A DNA stretch of 49,590 nt, taken from contig DBYJ01000016.1 of the NCBI GenBank assembly GCA_002309805.1, forward strand, positions 8,938 through 58,527, read 5' to 3'. Positions 39,593 through 48,856 of the stretch are shown one piece after another (positions within the stretch are counted from its first letter, which is position 1; the number at the start of each line of letters is the position of its first letter). A model generated the notes under the pieces. It was not told the origin of the DNA. It saw nothing but the letters and a program-made list of their open reading frames with translations, and did no database searches. A program made the translations under genes and the position numbers. This DNA is from Bacteroidales bacterium UBA1189. Its GTDB lineage: Bacteria; Bacteroidota; Bacteroidia; Bacteroidales; Bacteroidaceae.

Positions 39593-42500
39593 ATGAAAAA
39601 TCACACGTTCCTCCTGTGTGTCGCCGCCTTGCTGCTGATGGCCGGGGGAGGCCATGCCTCCGTTCGTTATGACACGGTGTTGTCTGCCTCCTCCCCTTCC
39701 GTGCCGGTCGCACAGCGTCAGTTCCGCAGGGTTGATACATCAGGCAACCTCAGCGGCGACTATGTGCGCAGCATCGTCCGCGACCGCTACGGTGCCATTT
39801 GGCTGCTGATGATGAACCACGTCGAACGCTACGACGGCCACCGCTTCCACCATTATGAGGTAAACGGCATGCCGCAGGGCGGCGATGCGCTTCACGACAT
39901 CGCCGTCACCGCCGACGGAAGGCTGTGGATAACGGGCACCAGCCACAACTACGTTTATCACGAACGAGAGGACTGCATCCGCCGTACCGGCGCCGACACC
40001 TTCGCCCCTTATGGCATCTCCGACACAGTGGGCGCCATCTTCATCGATAGCCGTCAGGACCTATGGTGCCGCTCGGCAACGGGTAATCCCGTGCTCTACC
40101 ATTACAACTTCGCCACCCAGCGCCTGACGCAAACCGATATCGGCGGAGCCGGCACCGTCATCGGCCTCACACTCGTCCACGACAGGGCATACGTGCTGAC
40201 GGCCGCCACCGACGGCTGCTGCGCCATCTGGACAGCCACGCAGGGAAGGCAGGCACTCACACCCGTCACACGCATTGACGTCGCACCCAGCGATCGCACC
40301 CGGCTCTATGCCGACAGTCAGGGACGCATCTGGCTTTATGCCCTCAACGAGACCTTGCTCTGGCAATTCGACAGCCGCACGTCCATCTGGACTGACGCCA
40401 CCGAGGCGCTACCCCTCGACAGCGCTATGATGACCACCCTCATCGACGACGGCGACGGGAACCTGTGGATGGGCACCGGCAACCGCGGCATCTGCATCCT
40501 CGATGCCCAGGGCACCTTCTCCATCATGCAACAAGACGACGGTGCGCCCTTCCAGCTCGTCGACAACCACATCAACTGCTTCTTCCGCGATAGCGAAACC
40601 GCCACCATGTGGGTGGGAACCAGCAAGCAGGGCGTCGTCTTCTGCAACCCGTCAATCACATCGGTCAGTATTTCCCACATGCCTGACAACGATGATGTCA
40701 GTTGCCTCGATGTCGACCCCGACGGTAGGCTCTGGATGGGCTTCGACAGTCAGGGAGCCGCCTCGGTAGCGGAAGGGTATCTTCCGCCGGCCGTCTTACG
40801 GCTTCAGTCATTCCTTACCCGTCTCACCACACGTCACGGCGGACTGAGCAGTAATCAGGTGGTCTGTACCCTCCGCGACAGCCAGGGACGCCGCTGGTGG
40901 GGTTCTTACGGAGGCGATCTACTTTACATGGACGCCAGCCTCCGCCCATGCCGCATTGCCGACACCCGCCTCCACCAGGTCATCAGCATGCAGGAGGACG
41001 ACAGGGGACACATTTGGATAGGCACATTCTACGACGGTGCCTACCTGCTCGACCCTACCACCAGCAGTATCGTCCTCTCCATCACCATCGCCAACAGCTC
41101 CCTCAGCACGGGTTGCATCAGCCAACTGCTGTGGGACGACAGCCGCCACCGGCTCTACATGGCCACCAACGACGGACTATACGTCTTCGATAGGGACAGA
41201 GACTCCCTGCACTGCCTGACACGGGGCATCAATGTCCGTTCCATCCTGCTGACAGCCGACAAACGGACGCTGTGGGTGGGGCTGGACAATGGCCTTGTGG
41301 CCTACGACCCTGACCACGCCGCGCCCATCGCCACACTCACCGTCCGCGACGGGCTATCGCACAACACAATCTTTGCCCTTGCCGAGGACGACTACCGTTC
41401 CGTATGGGCATCCACGAAGCACGGCATAAGCCGCATTACCCCCTCCCCTGCCGGCTATCGTTGTACGGCATACAAGGAGGCCGACGGACTGGGAGGCATC
41501 TGCTTCAACCCTCATGCCACCGCCCGCCTTTCGGACGGCACCATCCTCATGGGCGCTCTGGGAAGCATTGTCACCATCAGACCCCGCCCTGACGTCCCCG
41601 CCACACCACATCCCGTGCTCTCCACCTTCTTTACCACCCTCTTCATCGACGGTGAGCGGGTGGAGGTGGGAGTGCCGCTCAGCGACGGACGCATCGTACT
41701 CAGGCAAAACCTGCTCATGACCGACCGTATCGAACTTCGCCATAGCGATACGAGCGTCAGCATCGAGGTCTCTGACATGAACTGCCTTCTGCCGCAGCAG
41801 CACTTCCAGTACCGTTTGGGGCGCGAGGGCGACTGGCACGACCTCGAGGGGCACACCATCGTTCTCAACGACCTCCATCCGGGCACCTATCAGCTGCAGG
41901 CACGGACGGTGGCTGCTGCCACCGATGGTGGAAATTCGGCCACGCTCACCATTCGCGTTGCTCCACCGTGGTACCTCACACGGCTGGCTATCATCCTCTA
42001 TGCCCTTCTTGCCACCTCTACTACGCTCTTGCTACTCCGCCACCGGCGCCAGCGTCTCCACCAACGCAGTGATGACGAACGACGCGCGATGGCACTGCGC
42101 CAGCAACAACAGACCGACGAGGCAAAGATGCGCTTCTTCACTAACGTCAGCCACGACATGCGCACACCGCTTTCGCTCATAGTCACCCCCCTAAGCCGTT
42201 TGCTGCAACGGGATGACATCGCTCCCGACGTACGCAGGCAGCTACAGCTCATCAGCCACAGCGCCGACACCCTGCAGGAAGAAATTACCCAACTTCTCGA
42301 CTACCGCCGCCTCGAACAGACGCCCGGCACTCTCAACCCCACCCGTGGCCCGCTGCGCGAGTTCGTACGCGTTGTCTGCCAACCTTTCACCGAATCGGAG
42401 CTTCAGGGTGGTGTCACCCTCACTACCGTCCTCCCACCCGACGACCCTATGGAGGCCCGTTTCGACCATGCCAAGATGAAGCGCGTGCTTGTCAATCTCA

Positions 42501-43732
42501 TCAGCAATGCCATCAAATACAATCGTCCAGGCGGCACCGTCACCGTTGCACTCAACCGCGGCAACAACGACGCCGTGATCAGCGTCACTGACCAAGGCAT
42601 CGGCATACGACCCGAAAACCGCGAACGCATCTTCGAACGCTTCTACCAGGAGCCTCACGACAACAATGCCACCGGCACAGCCTACACAGGCAGCGGCATC
42701 GGACTCCACCTTGTTCACCAGTACGTCACCATGATGGGCGGCACCGTCACCGTTGCCCCTGCCATACCAAAGGGCTCCACTTTCATCGTCCGCCTGCCCC
42801 TCGTAGAGGAGTCAGAAGTGAAGAACACTTCTTCAAGCTATCAGATAGACAGACTATCAACTAAAACTTCAGATGATAGTGTCGAATCTGAACCTTTAGC
42901 AGAACATTCATCTGCTAGTCTGAAGTCTGACGTCTGTCAGTCTAGTCCCGAGCCTGAAGAAAACACTCTATTTCCCCCAGCTCCCATTCTTGTTGTGGAG
43001 GACAACGACGACTTCCGCACCTTCCTCCGTAGTTGTCTTGAAAGCCATTACAGCGTGGCCACCGCTGCCAACGGGCATGAAGCCCTCGCACTGCTTGGCC
43101 AACAAGACGTCAGACTCATTATCAGCGACATCATGATGCCCGTCATGGACGGCATGACCCTCTGCCGCCGTGTCAAGGGCGACCTGCGCTACTCCCACAT
43201 CCCTTTCATCATGCTCAGTGCCCGCACTGCCGACCAGCAGCAGGCCGAAGGTCTGGGCGAGGGTGCCGATGACTACATTACCAAGCCCTTCAACCTAGAT
43301 ATCCTGTTACTCCGCATTGAACGAATACTCCGCTGGGCTGAGGGTGCCCGTGATCGGTTCCAGCAACTCGACGTCAAGCCTTCCGAACTCACTGTCAGCC
43401 GTGTCGATGAGCGACTCATCGCCGAAGCCATCGAGCAGGTTGAAACCAACATCGCCGACCCCGACTACTCCGTCGAGCAACTTGCCGCCGCACTTGCCAT
43501 GAGCCGCAGTGGACTCTACAAAAAGCTCATGGCTATCACCGGGCTCTCACCCCTGCTTTTCATCCGTACGCTGCGCATTAAGCGTGGCCGTCAGCTGTTA
43601 GAACAAAGCGGCGAATCCGTGTCGCAGGTCGCCTATCGCGTTGGTCTCTCTCCAAAGCAGTTCGCTAAGTATTTCCGCGAAACCTACGGCATCCTTCCCT
43701 CCGAGTTTGTCGTAAATCAAAACAAAGCCTAG
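39593..43732 (+). CDS. Hybrid two-component system regulator (HTCS)
   Basis: The 1379-residue inner-membrane protein combines sensor kinase and response regulator. From the ATG at 39593 (MKNHTFLLCVAALLLMAGGG) there is a signal peptide, a periplasmic two-propeller sensor with many DxxGxLWxGT-type repeats (about 45-690), a Y_Y_Y domain (about 700-785), one membrane helix (about 795-815), HisKA with SHDMRTPLS (about 852), HATPase with NLISNAIKYN and GSGIGLHLVHQY, a receiver with SDIMMPVMDG and TKPF (about 1131-1245), and an AraC-type HTH (about 1285-1375). HTCS proteins sense released oligosaccharides and switch on the neighbouring cluster. The linker before the receiver (42820-42960) is Ser-rich and looks repeat-derived. 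Confidence 0.95.
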   Translation: MKNHTFLLCVAALLLMAGGGHASVRYDTVLSASSPSVPVAQRQFRRVDTSGNLSGDYVRSIVRDRYGAIWLLMMNHVERYDGHRFHHYEVNGMPQGGDALHDIAVTADGRLWITGTSHNYVYHEREDCIRRTGADTFAPYGISDTVGAIFIDSRQDLWCRSATGNPVLYHYNFATQRLTQTDIGGAGTVIGLTLVHDRAYVLTAATDGCCAIWTATQGRQALTPVTRIDVAPSDRTRLYADSQGRIWLYALNETLLWQFDSRTSIWTDATEALPLDSAMMTTLIDDGDGNLWMGTGNRGICILDAQGTFSIMQQDDGAPFQLVDNHINCFFRDSETATMWVGTSKQGVVFCNPSITSVSISHMPDNDDVSCLDVDPDGRLWMGFDSQGAASVAEGYLPPAVLRLQSFLTRLTTRHGGLSSNQVVCTLRDSQGRRWWGSYGGDLLYMDASLRPCRIADTRLHQVISMQEDDRGHIWIGTFYDGAYLLDPTTSSIVLSITIANSSLSTGCISQLLWDDSRHRLYMATNDGLYVFDRDRDSLHCLTRGINVRSILLTADKRTLWVGLDNGLVAYDPDHAAPIATLTVRDGLSHNTIFALAEDDYRSVWASTKHGISRITPSPAGYRCTAYKEADGLGGICFNPHATARLSDGTILMGALGSIVTIRPRPDVPATPHPVLSTFFTTLFIDGERVEVGVPLSDGRIVLRQNLLMTDRIELRHSDTSVSIEVSDMNCLLPQQHFQYRLGREGDWHDLEGHTIVLNDLHPGTYQLQARTVAAATDGGNSATLTIRVAPPWYLTRLAIILYALLATSTTLLLLRHRRQRLHQRSDDERRAMALRQQQQTDEAKMRFFTNVSHDMRTPLSLIVTPLSRLLQRDDIAPDVRRQLQLISHSADTLQEEITQLLDYRRLEQTPGTLNPTRGPLREFVRVVCQPFTESELQGGVTLTTVLPPDDPMEARFDHAKMKRVLVNLISNAIKYNRPGGTVTVALNRGNNDAVISVTDQGIGIRPENRERIFERFYQEPHDNNATGTAYTGSGIGLHLVHQYVTMMGGTVTVAPAIPKGSTFIVRLPLVEESEVKNTSSSYQIDRLSTKTSDDSVESEPLAEHSSASLKSDVCQSSPEPEENTLFPPAPILVVEDNDDFRTFLRSCLESHYSVATAANGHEALALLGQQDVRLIISDIMMPVMDGMTLCRRVKGDLRYSHIPFIMLSARTADQQQAEGLGEGADDYITKPFNLDILLLRIERILRWAEGARDRFQQLDVKPSELTVSRVDERLIAEAIEQVETNIADPDYSVEQLAAALAMSRSGLYKKLMAITGLSPLLFIRTLRIKRGRQLLEQSGESVSQVAYRVGLSPKQFAKYFRETYGILPSEFVVNQNKA

Positions 43733-43742
43733 GACAAAAAAG

Positions 43743-43778
43743 AAGGAGCGAAGACAAATACCTTCGCTCCTTTTTTTT
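43743..43778. terminator. Bidirectional terminator
   Basis: aaggagcgaag (43743-43753) pairs perfectly with cttcgctcctt (43762-43772); a T-run follows on the plus strand and an A-run precedes, giving a T-run on the minus strand as well. It ends both the regulator gene and the convergent gene at 43803. Confidence 0.9.
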
Positions 43779-43802
43779 ACCCTTCTGTTTGGGGAAGCTA
43801 CA

Positions 43803-44402
43803 TCAGAACTTGTAGCGGAGACCTGCGAGGAGAATGCCCTGTTCGCCAATGCCACCCTCACAGAATACACGGAAGCGAGGGCTGCCGGCTTCGATACCGA
43901 GGAGCGATACCTGGAAGTTGGGGTGGAAGATGTTATCGTTCTCCTGCGGGCGGCCATCGGTATAGATGTAATGCTGGAGACGCATCGTGTAGCCGGCGGC
44001 AAGCTTCGAATACATGCCGAAGTGGCGGAGGCGCACCCAGTCGAACTTAATAGCAGGCATGAGCGAAAGGTATTGAATCTTGGAGGTTCCAACCTTGGGA
44101 CCGTCCTTCTGGTTGGCAACATCCATGCTGCTCTGTCCGAAAGTAACGATTCCGCCGAAGCTGAGCCAAGGACGATAATGATAGAAGTACTCCACAGCGA
44201 GGGGGCCGAGGAATTGCTCGTTGCTCAGCGCTGCGCCTGCCTCTTCAGTCACAACCGCAGAAAAGGCATCAAGCCACTGCGAGTTGCCCAGCACGCCATA
44301 GGTGAAGGCAATCTCGCCCTTGGTATCGTCGTAACCATTCTGCGCATTCACGCACACTGTAGCCATCATGGCGGCTACGGCCAAAAGAAATACTTTTTTC
44401 AT
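43803..44402 (-). CDS. Outer-membrane beta-barrel-like protein 1
   Basis: The 199-residue protein starts at the ATG at 44402 (MKKVFLLAVAAMMATVCVNAQ, signal peptide). Alternating hydrophobic strands and Tyr/Trp-rich turns (EYFYHYRPWLSFGGIVTFG, SLMPAIKFDWVRLRHFGMYSKLAAGY) and a final Phe (AGLRYKF) mark a small outer-membrane barrel. Function unknown. It lies 22 nt after the next barrel gene in transcription order. Confidence 0.75.
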   Translation of the reverse strand: MKKVFLLAVAAMMATVCVNAQNGYDDTKGEIAFTYGVLGNSQWLDAFSAVVTEEAGAALSNEQFLGPLAVEYFYHYRPWLSFGGIVTFGQSSMDVANQKDGPKVGTSKIQYLSLMPAIKFDWVRLRHFGMYSKLAAGYTMRLQHYIYTDGRPQENDNIFHPNFQVSLLGIEAGSPRFRVFCEGGIGEQGILLAGLRYKF

Positions 44403-44424
44403 AACTTTTTTATTAAAATAGAAA

Positions 44425-44994
44425 TTAATTGCCAAAGATTGAGCTGATGTTGACGCTGATACCGCCGTAGATAGCGTGTAGCGTGCCGATAGCATAGATG
44501 TCAATCCAGCGGATAGGTTGGACGAAGAGGCCAACTCCAGCGTTAAAGTAATGGCGGCGTGTGCCGGGGGTGACGTCGTAGTCGTGATAGAAGTCGAAAC
44601 CGTTATCGCGGTCCGTGTTGATGTTGATGGTGGAGGCATCGGTGATGCCGGCATTCGTCTGGCAGTAGCCCACTATGGGCGCTATGCGCAGCCAAGGCAG
44701 CACGGGAATCTGATAGCCCAGATTGATGTGGAAGGCCGTGGAGTCATTGTATTGCTTGTCCTCAATGTGATTGTCGTACTTGTGGTTGGGGCCCGCCTGC
44801 AGGACGTCAAGATAGACGCCGTTGACGTTAAGGCTGATGCCGGTGCCCAGATCCATGTATTCGGTTTTCACTCCGGCCATACCAAGGTTGAAGCCTGCGC
44901 CGTAGCGCCCGGCATTGCTGGAGAAGTCGAACCATTGTGCGTTGGCGCTCATCGCCACAGCCATCAGCGCCACAAGAAATAAATGCTTTTTCAT
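44425..44994 (-). CDS. Outer-membrane beta-barrel-like protein 2
   Basis: The 189-residue protein begins MKKHLFLVALMAVAMSANAQ, a signal peptide. Short amphipathic strands (GRYGAGFNLGMAG, AFHINLGYQIPVLPWLRIAPIVGYCQ, HYFNAGVGLFVQPIRWIDIYAIG) suggest an eight-strand barrel. It is upstream of and probably cotranscribed with barrel protein 1. No specific function is visible. Confidence 0.72.
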   Translation of the reverse strand: MKKHLFLVALMAVAMSANAQWFDFSSNAGRYGAGFNLGMAGVKTEYMDLGTGISLNVNGVYLDVLQAGPNHKYDNHIEDKQYNDSTAFHINLGYQIPVLPWLRIAPIVGYCQTNAGITDASTININTDRDNGFDFYHDYDVTPGTRRHYFNAGVGLFVQPIRWIDIYAIGTLHAIYGGISVNISSIFGN

Positions 44995-45041
44995 TTGCTT
45001 GTTTGGATTGGAAGTATAAATGTCAAACGTTAATCGTTAAC

Positions 45042-45069
45042 CACTATTCACTAATCACTATTCACTAAT
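45042..45069. repeat. 14-bp tandem duplication
   Basis: cactattcactaat occurs twice without a gap at 45042-45055 and 45056-45069, in the gap between two minus-strand genes. It resembles the simple repeat inside sufS. Confidence 0.85.
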
Positions 45070-45072
45070 AAA

Positions 45073-45621
45073 TCAATACCCCTCCTTGAGTGCCTTGCGG
45101 GCATTGAACTTGAAGGTGCTTCGGAGGTTCTTGGCTCCGGACTTAGTGAGGTAGCTGTCGGTGGTATACTTCTCGTGAGTGAGACGGAAGCAGAGGCGGC
45201 GTCCGAAGAGCACCTTCTGTACGAAGCAGGCGGCGGTGCCGTTTATGGCCAGCGGGCGGCCGACGGCAAGCATGGCGGGGAAATCGCGCTTCTCGGTGAG
45301 CGGCATCTTGAAACTGGCCTCGATGTCGTCCAGCGTAGCGAGGGCATCGGCAGCGGTGGCGCCGAGGTAGATGCAGGTTTCCGTCACCTGATCGAAGACA
45401 ATGGGCGAACCGGGGATGTTATCCACTCCGCCCAAGCCCAGCCAATAGCCGCAGGTGCCATCCTTCTGCTTGTAGAAGAATATGGTATACTCGTTGCCGT
45501 TGCTCTCGGCCTCGACGATGTCGTCGCGGATTTCAGCACCAATCTTAGGGTTCTGCGCCGTAGCGCACAGGGATGCAAGCACAAAGGCCATGCAGATGAA
45601 TAAGGTTTTTCGTGTGTTCAT
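45073..45621 (-). CDS. Secreted protein of unknown function
   Basis: The start is the ATG at 45621 (MNTRKTLFICMAFVLASLCATAQ, signal peptide); a longer reading to 45666 would run into the promoter. The 182-residue protein has no motif I recognise (EYTIFFYKQKDGTCGYWLGLGG, ATLDDIEASFKMPLTEKRDF). It probably acts in the periplasm or at the surface. Confidence 0.7.
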   Translation of the reverse strand: MNTRKTLFICMAFVLASLCATAQNPKIGAEIRDDIVEAESNGNEYTIFFYKQKDGTCGYWLGLGGVDNIPGSPIVFDQVTETCIYLGATAADALATLDDIEASFKMPLTEKRDFPAMLAVGRPLAINGTAACFVQKVLFGRRLCFRLTHEKYTTDSYLTKSGAKNLRSTFKFNARKALKEGY

Positions 45622-45655
45622 TTTTATTTTATAGAATAAGTGAGTATTTTGGCTG

Positions 45656-45687
45656 CAAAAATACAACGTTTCTCAGAATACTCAAAA
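45656..45687 (-). promoter_or_regulatory. Promoter of the secreted protein gene
   Basis: On the minus strand TTTTG (45687-45683) and TATTTTTG (45663-45656) are 19 nt apart, a full promoter 35 nt before the ATG at 45621. Confidence 0.75.
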
Positions 45688-45706
45688 GTTTTTGCCCCAA
45701 AAACGA

Positions 45707-47983
45707 TTATTCTGCCGAGGGGGGAGCGGCCTCGGGGGCAGCACCCCAAGTCTTGTTAGGACGGGGACCCATCTCAAGGACGAGGGTAGCTCCGTCGCGG
45801 ATGTCATCGTGCGAGAACCAGGGTTTATCCCACGGCTGACCGTTGAGGGTGGCGCGCTGGATATACTTGTTCTCGGCACTACAGCCCTTGGCGACAATAT
45901 GGAACGTGCCGCCGGAGGGCAGGCTGATGCGGATGTCGGAGAATACGGGGCTACCGATGTTATAGGCGGGGAAACCGGGGGTGACGGGGTAGAAGCCGAT
46001 GGACGAGAAAACTGCGAACGAGGTAAGGCCGCCGCCGTCCTCATCACCAGGGACACCCATGACGTCGTTGCGGAACCAAGTGTCGAGACATTGGCGGATG
46101 CGCTTCTGCGTCTTCCACGGCGCACCGGCATAATTATAAATATAAGGTATATGAAGCGAAGGCTCGTTGGCCATAGTGAACTGACCGATGTTGCCCGTCT
46201 GATCGGGGAGCTGCTCGTAGAACTCGCGCTTGCCACGGCCCATAGGCTCGGCAAAGGTGCGGTCGAGGTTGCGGACAAGGGCTTCGCGGCCTCCCATCAG
46301 GTTGGCAAGGTCGCGGAAGTTGTGCTGCACGTCCCAGCGATAGGTCCAACCGTTGTTCTCGTCGTAGGCTCCACGGGCACCCAGTCCGCCGCCAAAGCGG
46401 TAGTCGAAGTCGGGCAGAAACTCGCCCGTGCTGTCCTTGGGGTGGAAGAAGTGGGTGTCGGGGTTCCAGACGTTGCGGTAGTTGTAGCTGAGACGGAGGT
46501 ACTTGGCGGCGTTCTCCTCATCACCACGGAAACTGGCGATACGCGACAGGCACCACTCGTCGTAGGCGGTACCGAGGGTGACGGCGATAGGCTGCCGACG
46601 CTCGAAGCCATGGACGTTGGGATCAGTCTCTTCTTCACCCTCGCGCAAAGCGGGGATATAGCCGCGCCGACGGTAGAAATTGTCAATCCATCCCGCAGGG
46701 GCTCCGTTCCAAGGTGCTAGCGTCTTCTCCTCTATGCCACGACGGCAATAGTCAAACGCCCGTGCGGCATCCACTTGAAGCCCTTTATAAAGCGCATCGG
46801 CTACCATTGCCACACCATGATTAGAGTTCATACGGCGTGTGTCACCCGTCATTTCGGGGAAGGTAGGCATCCACTTCGTACCCATCTGCTCTGCCATGCG
46901 GAGATACGACTCAATGATATCCTCTTCCTCGCTGGGACGCAACAAAGCGCGCAGCGGATGAGCGGCACGATAGGTGTCCCAGATCCAGTCGTCGGTGTAG
47001 AAGGGATGACCGTCGTCGTTATGTACCTTACCGTCGAACGCGCTGAAATAGCGGCCGTCCTCGCTGAGGCAGACGGGGCGTTCCATGGTACGATAGAACG
47101 AGGTATAAAGCACGGTCTTCTGGTCTTCGGTGCCGCCCTTGACACGGATGGCAGAAAGTTTGTCGTTCCATGCCTTACGCCCGACTGCAGCAACGGTCTT
47201 CACGCTGAAGCCCTGCTGCTCGCGATGGAGGTTGGCAGCAGCCTGCTCGGTACTGATGAGCGAGATGCCGTAGCGCATTGACACCTTCTTCGTCCCCGCA
47301 GGGAAGCGGACGGCCATGCTGGCAGCGCGGCCCTCGGTACGATGGTCGGAAAGAACCTGCCCATTACGCAACACGCCAAACGACTCTGGCGCCGTGTCAA
47401 ACTCTCCAGCAAAGTAGATATTCATGTTCCAGCTGAGCCGCTGACTACCGGTAAGCAGAAGGGGAGCCTCCCCCGTCCCCTCGGACGAAGCTTCTACCAT
47501 ACCCCTTTCGGAATAGAACACCAGCGTAGCGGGCTTCGAGGGGTCGAAGAACTCCAGCTCATAGACGGCGCTCTGCGGAGCTACGGCCAACGAAACGCCG
47601 ATGGTATTATCAGCCACTTCCACGTGATAGTCGTAGGGGGTTATACGCTCCTGGTCCCACGTCACGGGGATGATGGAGCGCAACTCGGTGCCCTGCGTCA
47701 CACTCAGACGGAATGCCGAACGCTCCCGGTGATTCGTCACCACCACGGGCAGTCCGTCGAGCATCTCCGTCGTGTAGTCGCCGCGCGTAGGATAGATTCG
47801 CATCAGACAATTAGGCAGCTGCACCGTGGCAAACGTCGGCACCAGCAGATGGCTGATATTGCCGATATAGGGGTTGACATAGTCCACCGGCTCCTTTGTG
47901 GCGGTGGCTCCGCCGGAACCCGTACACGTCACTTCCATCAAACACAGCCCACACAGGGCAAGGACAAGAAACAGTTTTTTCAT
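45707..47983 (-). CDS. GH92 alpha-mannosidase
   Basis: The 758-residue exo-alpha-mannosidase belongs to the calcium-dependent GH92 family that trims alpha-mannose from N-glycans or yeast mannan. The start is taken at 47983 (MKKLFLVLALCGLCLMEVTC, probable lipoprotein signal); an upstream ATG would lie beside the promoter. GH92 landmarks are DYVNPYIGNISHLLVPTFAT near the start, HPFYTDDWIWDTYRAAHPL, NSNHGVAMVADALYKG, GVPGDEDGGGLTSFAVFSSI and GFPAYNIGSPVF. About residues 168-174 are EGTGEAP, encoded by the same 20-mer found in the transporter at 226-245; it lies between strands in the N-terminal beta domain. Confidence 0.93.
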   Translation of the reverse strand: MKKLFLVLALCGLCLMEVTCTGSGGATATKEPVDYVNPYIGNISHLLVPTFATVQLPNCLMRIYPTRGDYTTEMLDGLPVVVTNHRERSAFRLSVTQGTELRSIIPVTWDQERITPYDYHVEVADNTIGVSLAVAPQSAVYELEFFDPSKPATLVFYSERGMVEASSEGTGEAPLLLTGSQRLSWNMNIYFAGEFDTAPESFGVLRNGQVLSDHRTEGRAASMAVRFPAGTKKVSMRYGISLISTEQAAANLHREQQGFSVKTVAAVGRKAWNDKLSAIRVKGGTEDQKTVLYTSFYRTMERPVCLSEDGRYFSAFDGKVHNDDGHPFYTDDWIWDTYRAAHPLRALLRPSEEEDIIESYLRMAEQMGTKWMPTFPEMTGDTRRMNSNHGVAMVADALYKGLQVDAARAFDYCRRGIEEKTLAPWNGAPAGWIDNFYRRRGYIPALREGEEETDPNVHGFERRQPIAVTLGTAYDEWCLSRIASFRGDEENAAKYLRLSYNYRNVWNPDTHFFHPKDSTGEFLPDFDYRFGGGLGARGAYDENNGWTYRWDVQHNFRDLANLMGGREALVRNLDRTFAEPMGRGKREFYEQLPDQTGNIGQFTMANEPSLHIPYIYNYAGAPWKTQKRIRQCLDTWFRNDVMGVPGDEDGGGLTSFAVFSSIGFYPVTPGFPAYNIGSPVFSDIRISLPSGGTFHIVAKGCSAENKYIQRATLNGQPWDKPWFSHDDIRDGATLVLEMGPRPNKTWGAAPEAAPPSAE
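47463..47482. repeat. Second copy of the ggagcctcccccgtcccctc repeat
   Basis: The 20 bases are identical to 226-245 and are read in the same frame (EGTGEAP) in the GH92 gene. Unlike the first copy, the flanking inverted part is missing, so this is the bare end of the element. Confidence 0.85.
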
Positions 47984-48010
47984 ACGAAATACGTTTTTGG
48001 TTTTGTTGGG

Positions 48011-48042
48011 CAAAAATAGATACAATTTTTGGAATACCCAAA
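48011..48042 (-). promoter_or_regulatory. Promoter of the GH92 gene
   Basis: On the minus strand TTTG (48042-48039) and TATTTTTG (48018-48011), 20 nt apart. It overlaps the divergent rnhB promoter. Confidence 0.6.
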
Positions 48043-48059
48043 TAAATAGGGTATCTTTG
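48027..48059 (+). promoter_or_regulatory. Promoter of rnhB
   Basis: TTTTG at 48027-48031 and TATCTTTG at 48052-48059, 20 nt apart; the ATG is at 48082. Its -33 part lies inside the GH92 promoter, so the two polymerases would compete. Confidence 0.7.
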
Positions 48060-48081
48060 CACCCCGAAAAAGAAAAAAGGT

Positions 48082-48687
48082 ATGCTGGAGTGTTGTTTGA
48101 ACCAAGGAATGCGGGAGGCCGGATGCGACGAAGCCGGACGCGGATGCCTGGCAGGTGCCGTGTATGCCGCAGCCGTCATTCTGCCTGACGACTTCCAGAA
48201 CGACCTCCTCAACGACAGCAAGCAACTCACCGCCCGCCAGCGGTATGCTTTGCGGCCTATTATCGAGGAAGCTGCTGTCAGCTGGGCATTAGGCATCGTC
48301 ACCCCGCAGGAGATTGACGAAATCAACATCCTCCGCGCCTCTATCCTCGCCATGCACCGTGCCCTCGACGGGCTGAAGGTGCGCCCAGGCTTCATCATTG
48401 TCGATGGTAACCGCTTCACCCCCTACGGCAACACGCCGTGGAAAACCGTGGTGAAGGGCGACGGCAAGTACATGAACATTGCCGCTGCCAGCATCCTCGC
48501 CAAGACCTACCGCGACGACTACATGGACCGCCTCCACGAGGAATACCCCGTCTACGGCTGGAACCACAACAAGGGCTACCCTGCCCCTGCCCACCGCAAC
48601 GCCATCCGTCAGTACGGCACCACACCCTACCACCGCATGACATATAATCTGCTGGGTGACGGACAGTTGTCGCTCGCATTCAAATAA
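48082..48687 (+). CDS. rnhB: Ribonuclease HII
   Basis: The 201-residue enzyme cuts the RNA strand of RNA-DNA hybrids and removes single ribonucleotides from DNA. Catalytic acids are Asp16 and Glu17 in AGCDEAGRGCLAG, the Asp in IIVDGNRFTPY (about 111) and the Asp in KTYRDDYMD (about 145). LNDSKQLTARQR and KGDGKYMNIAAASILAK are further RNase HII signatures. The start at 48082 has a purine-rich run (aaaaaagg) just ahead. Confidence 0.96.
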   Translation: MLECCLNQGMREAGCDEAGRGCLAGAVYAAAVILPDDFQNDLLNDSKQLTARQRYALRPIIEEAAVSWALGIVTPQEIDEINILRASILAMHRALDGLKVRPGFIIVDGNRFTPYGNTPWKTVVKGDGKYMNIAAASILAKTYRDDYMDRLHEEYPVYGWNHNKGYPAPAHRNAIRQYGTTPYHRMTYNLLGDGQLSLAFK

Positions 48688-48715
48688 GAGGTATGATGAA
48701 GATTTTAGGAGTTCA

Positions 48716-48810
48716 GGAGTTCAGGAGTTGCAGGAGTTCAGACCAATGCCCTGTATACACATTTTAAACTATCGTCTGCAACTCCTGAACTCCTGCAACT
48801 CCTGAACTCC
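48716..48810. repeat. 26-bp perfect inverted repeat between rnhB and gpmI
   Basis: 48716-48741 and 48785-48810 are exact reverse complements, each made of aggagttc/aggagttgc units; a further unit extends the left arm from 48708. The loop is 43 nt. It can form a long hairpin in the rnhB 3' end. No T-run follows, so it is not a normal intrinsic terminator. Confidence 0.9.
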
Positions 48811-48856
48811 AAATAAGATTGAATAATTAAAAATGAATAATAAAAAACCAAATCGT

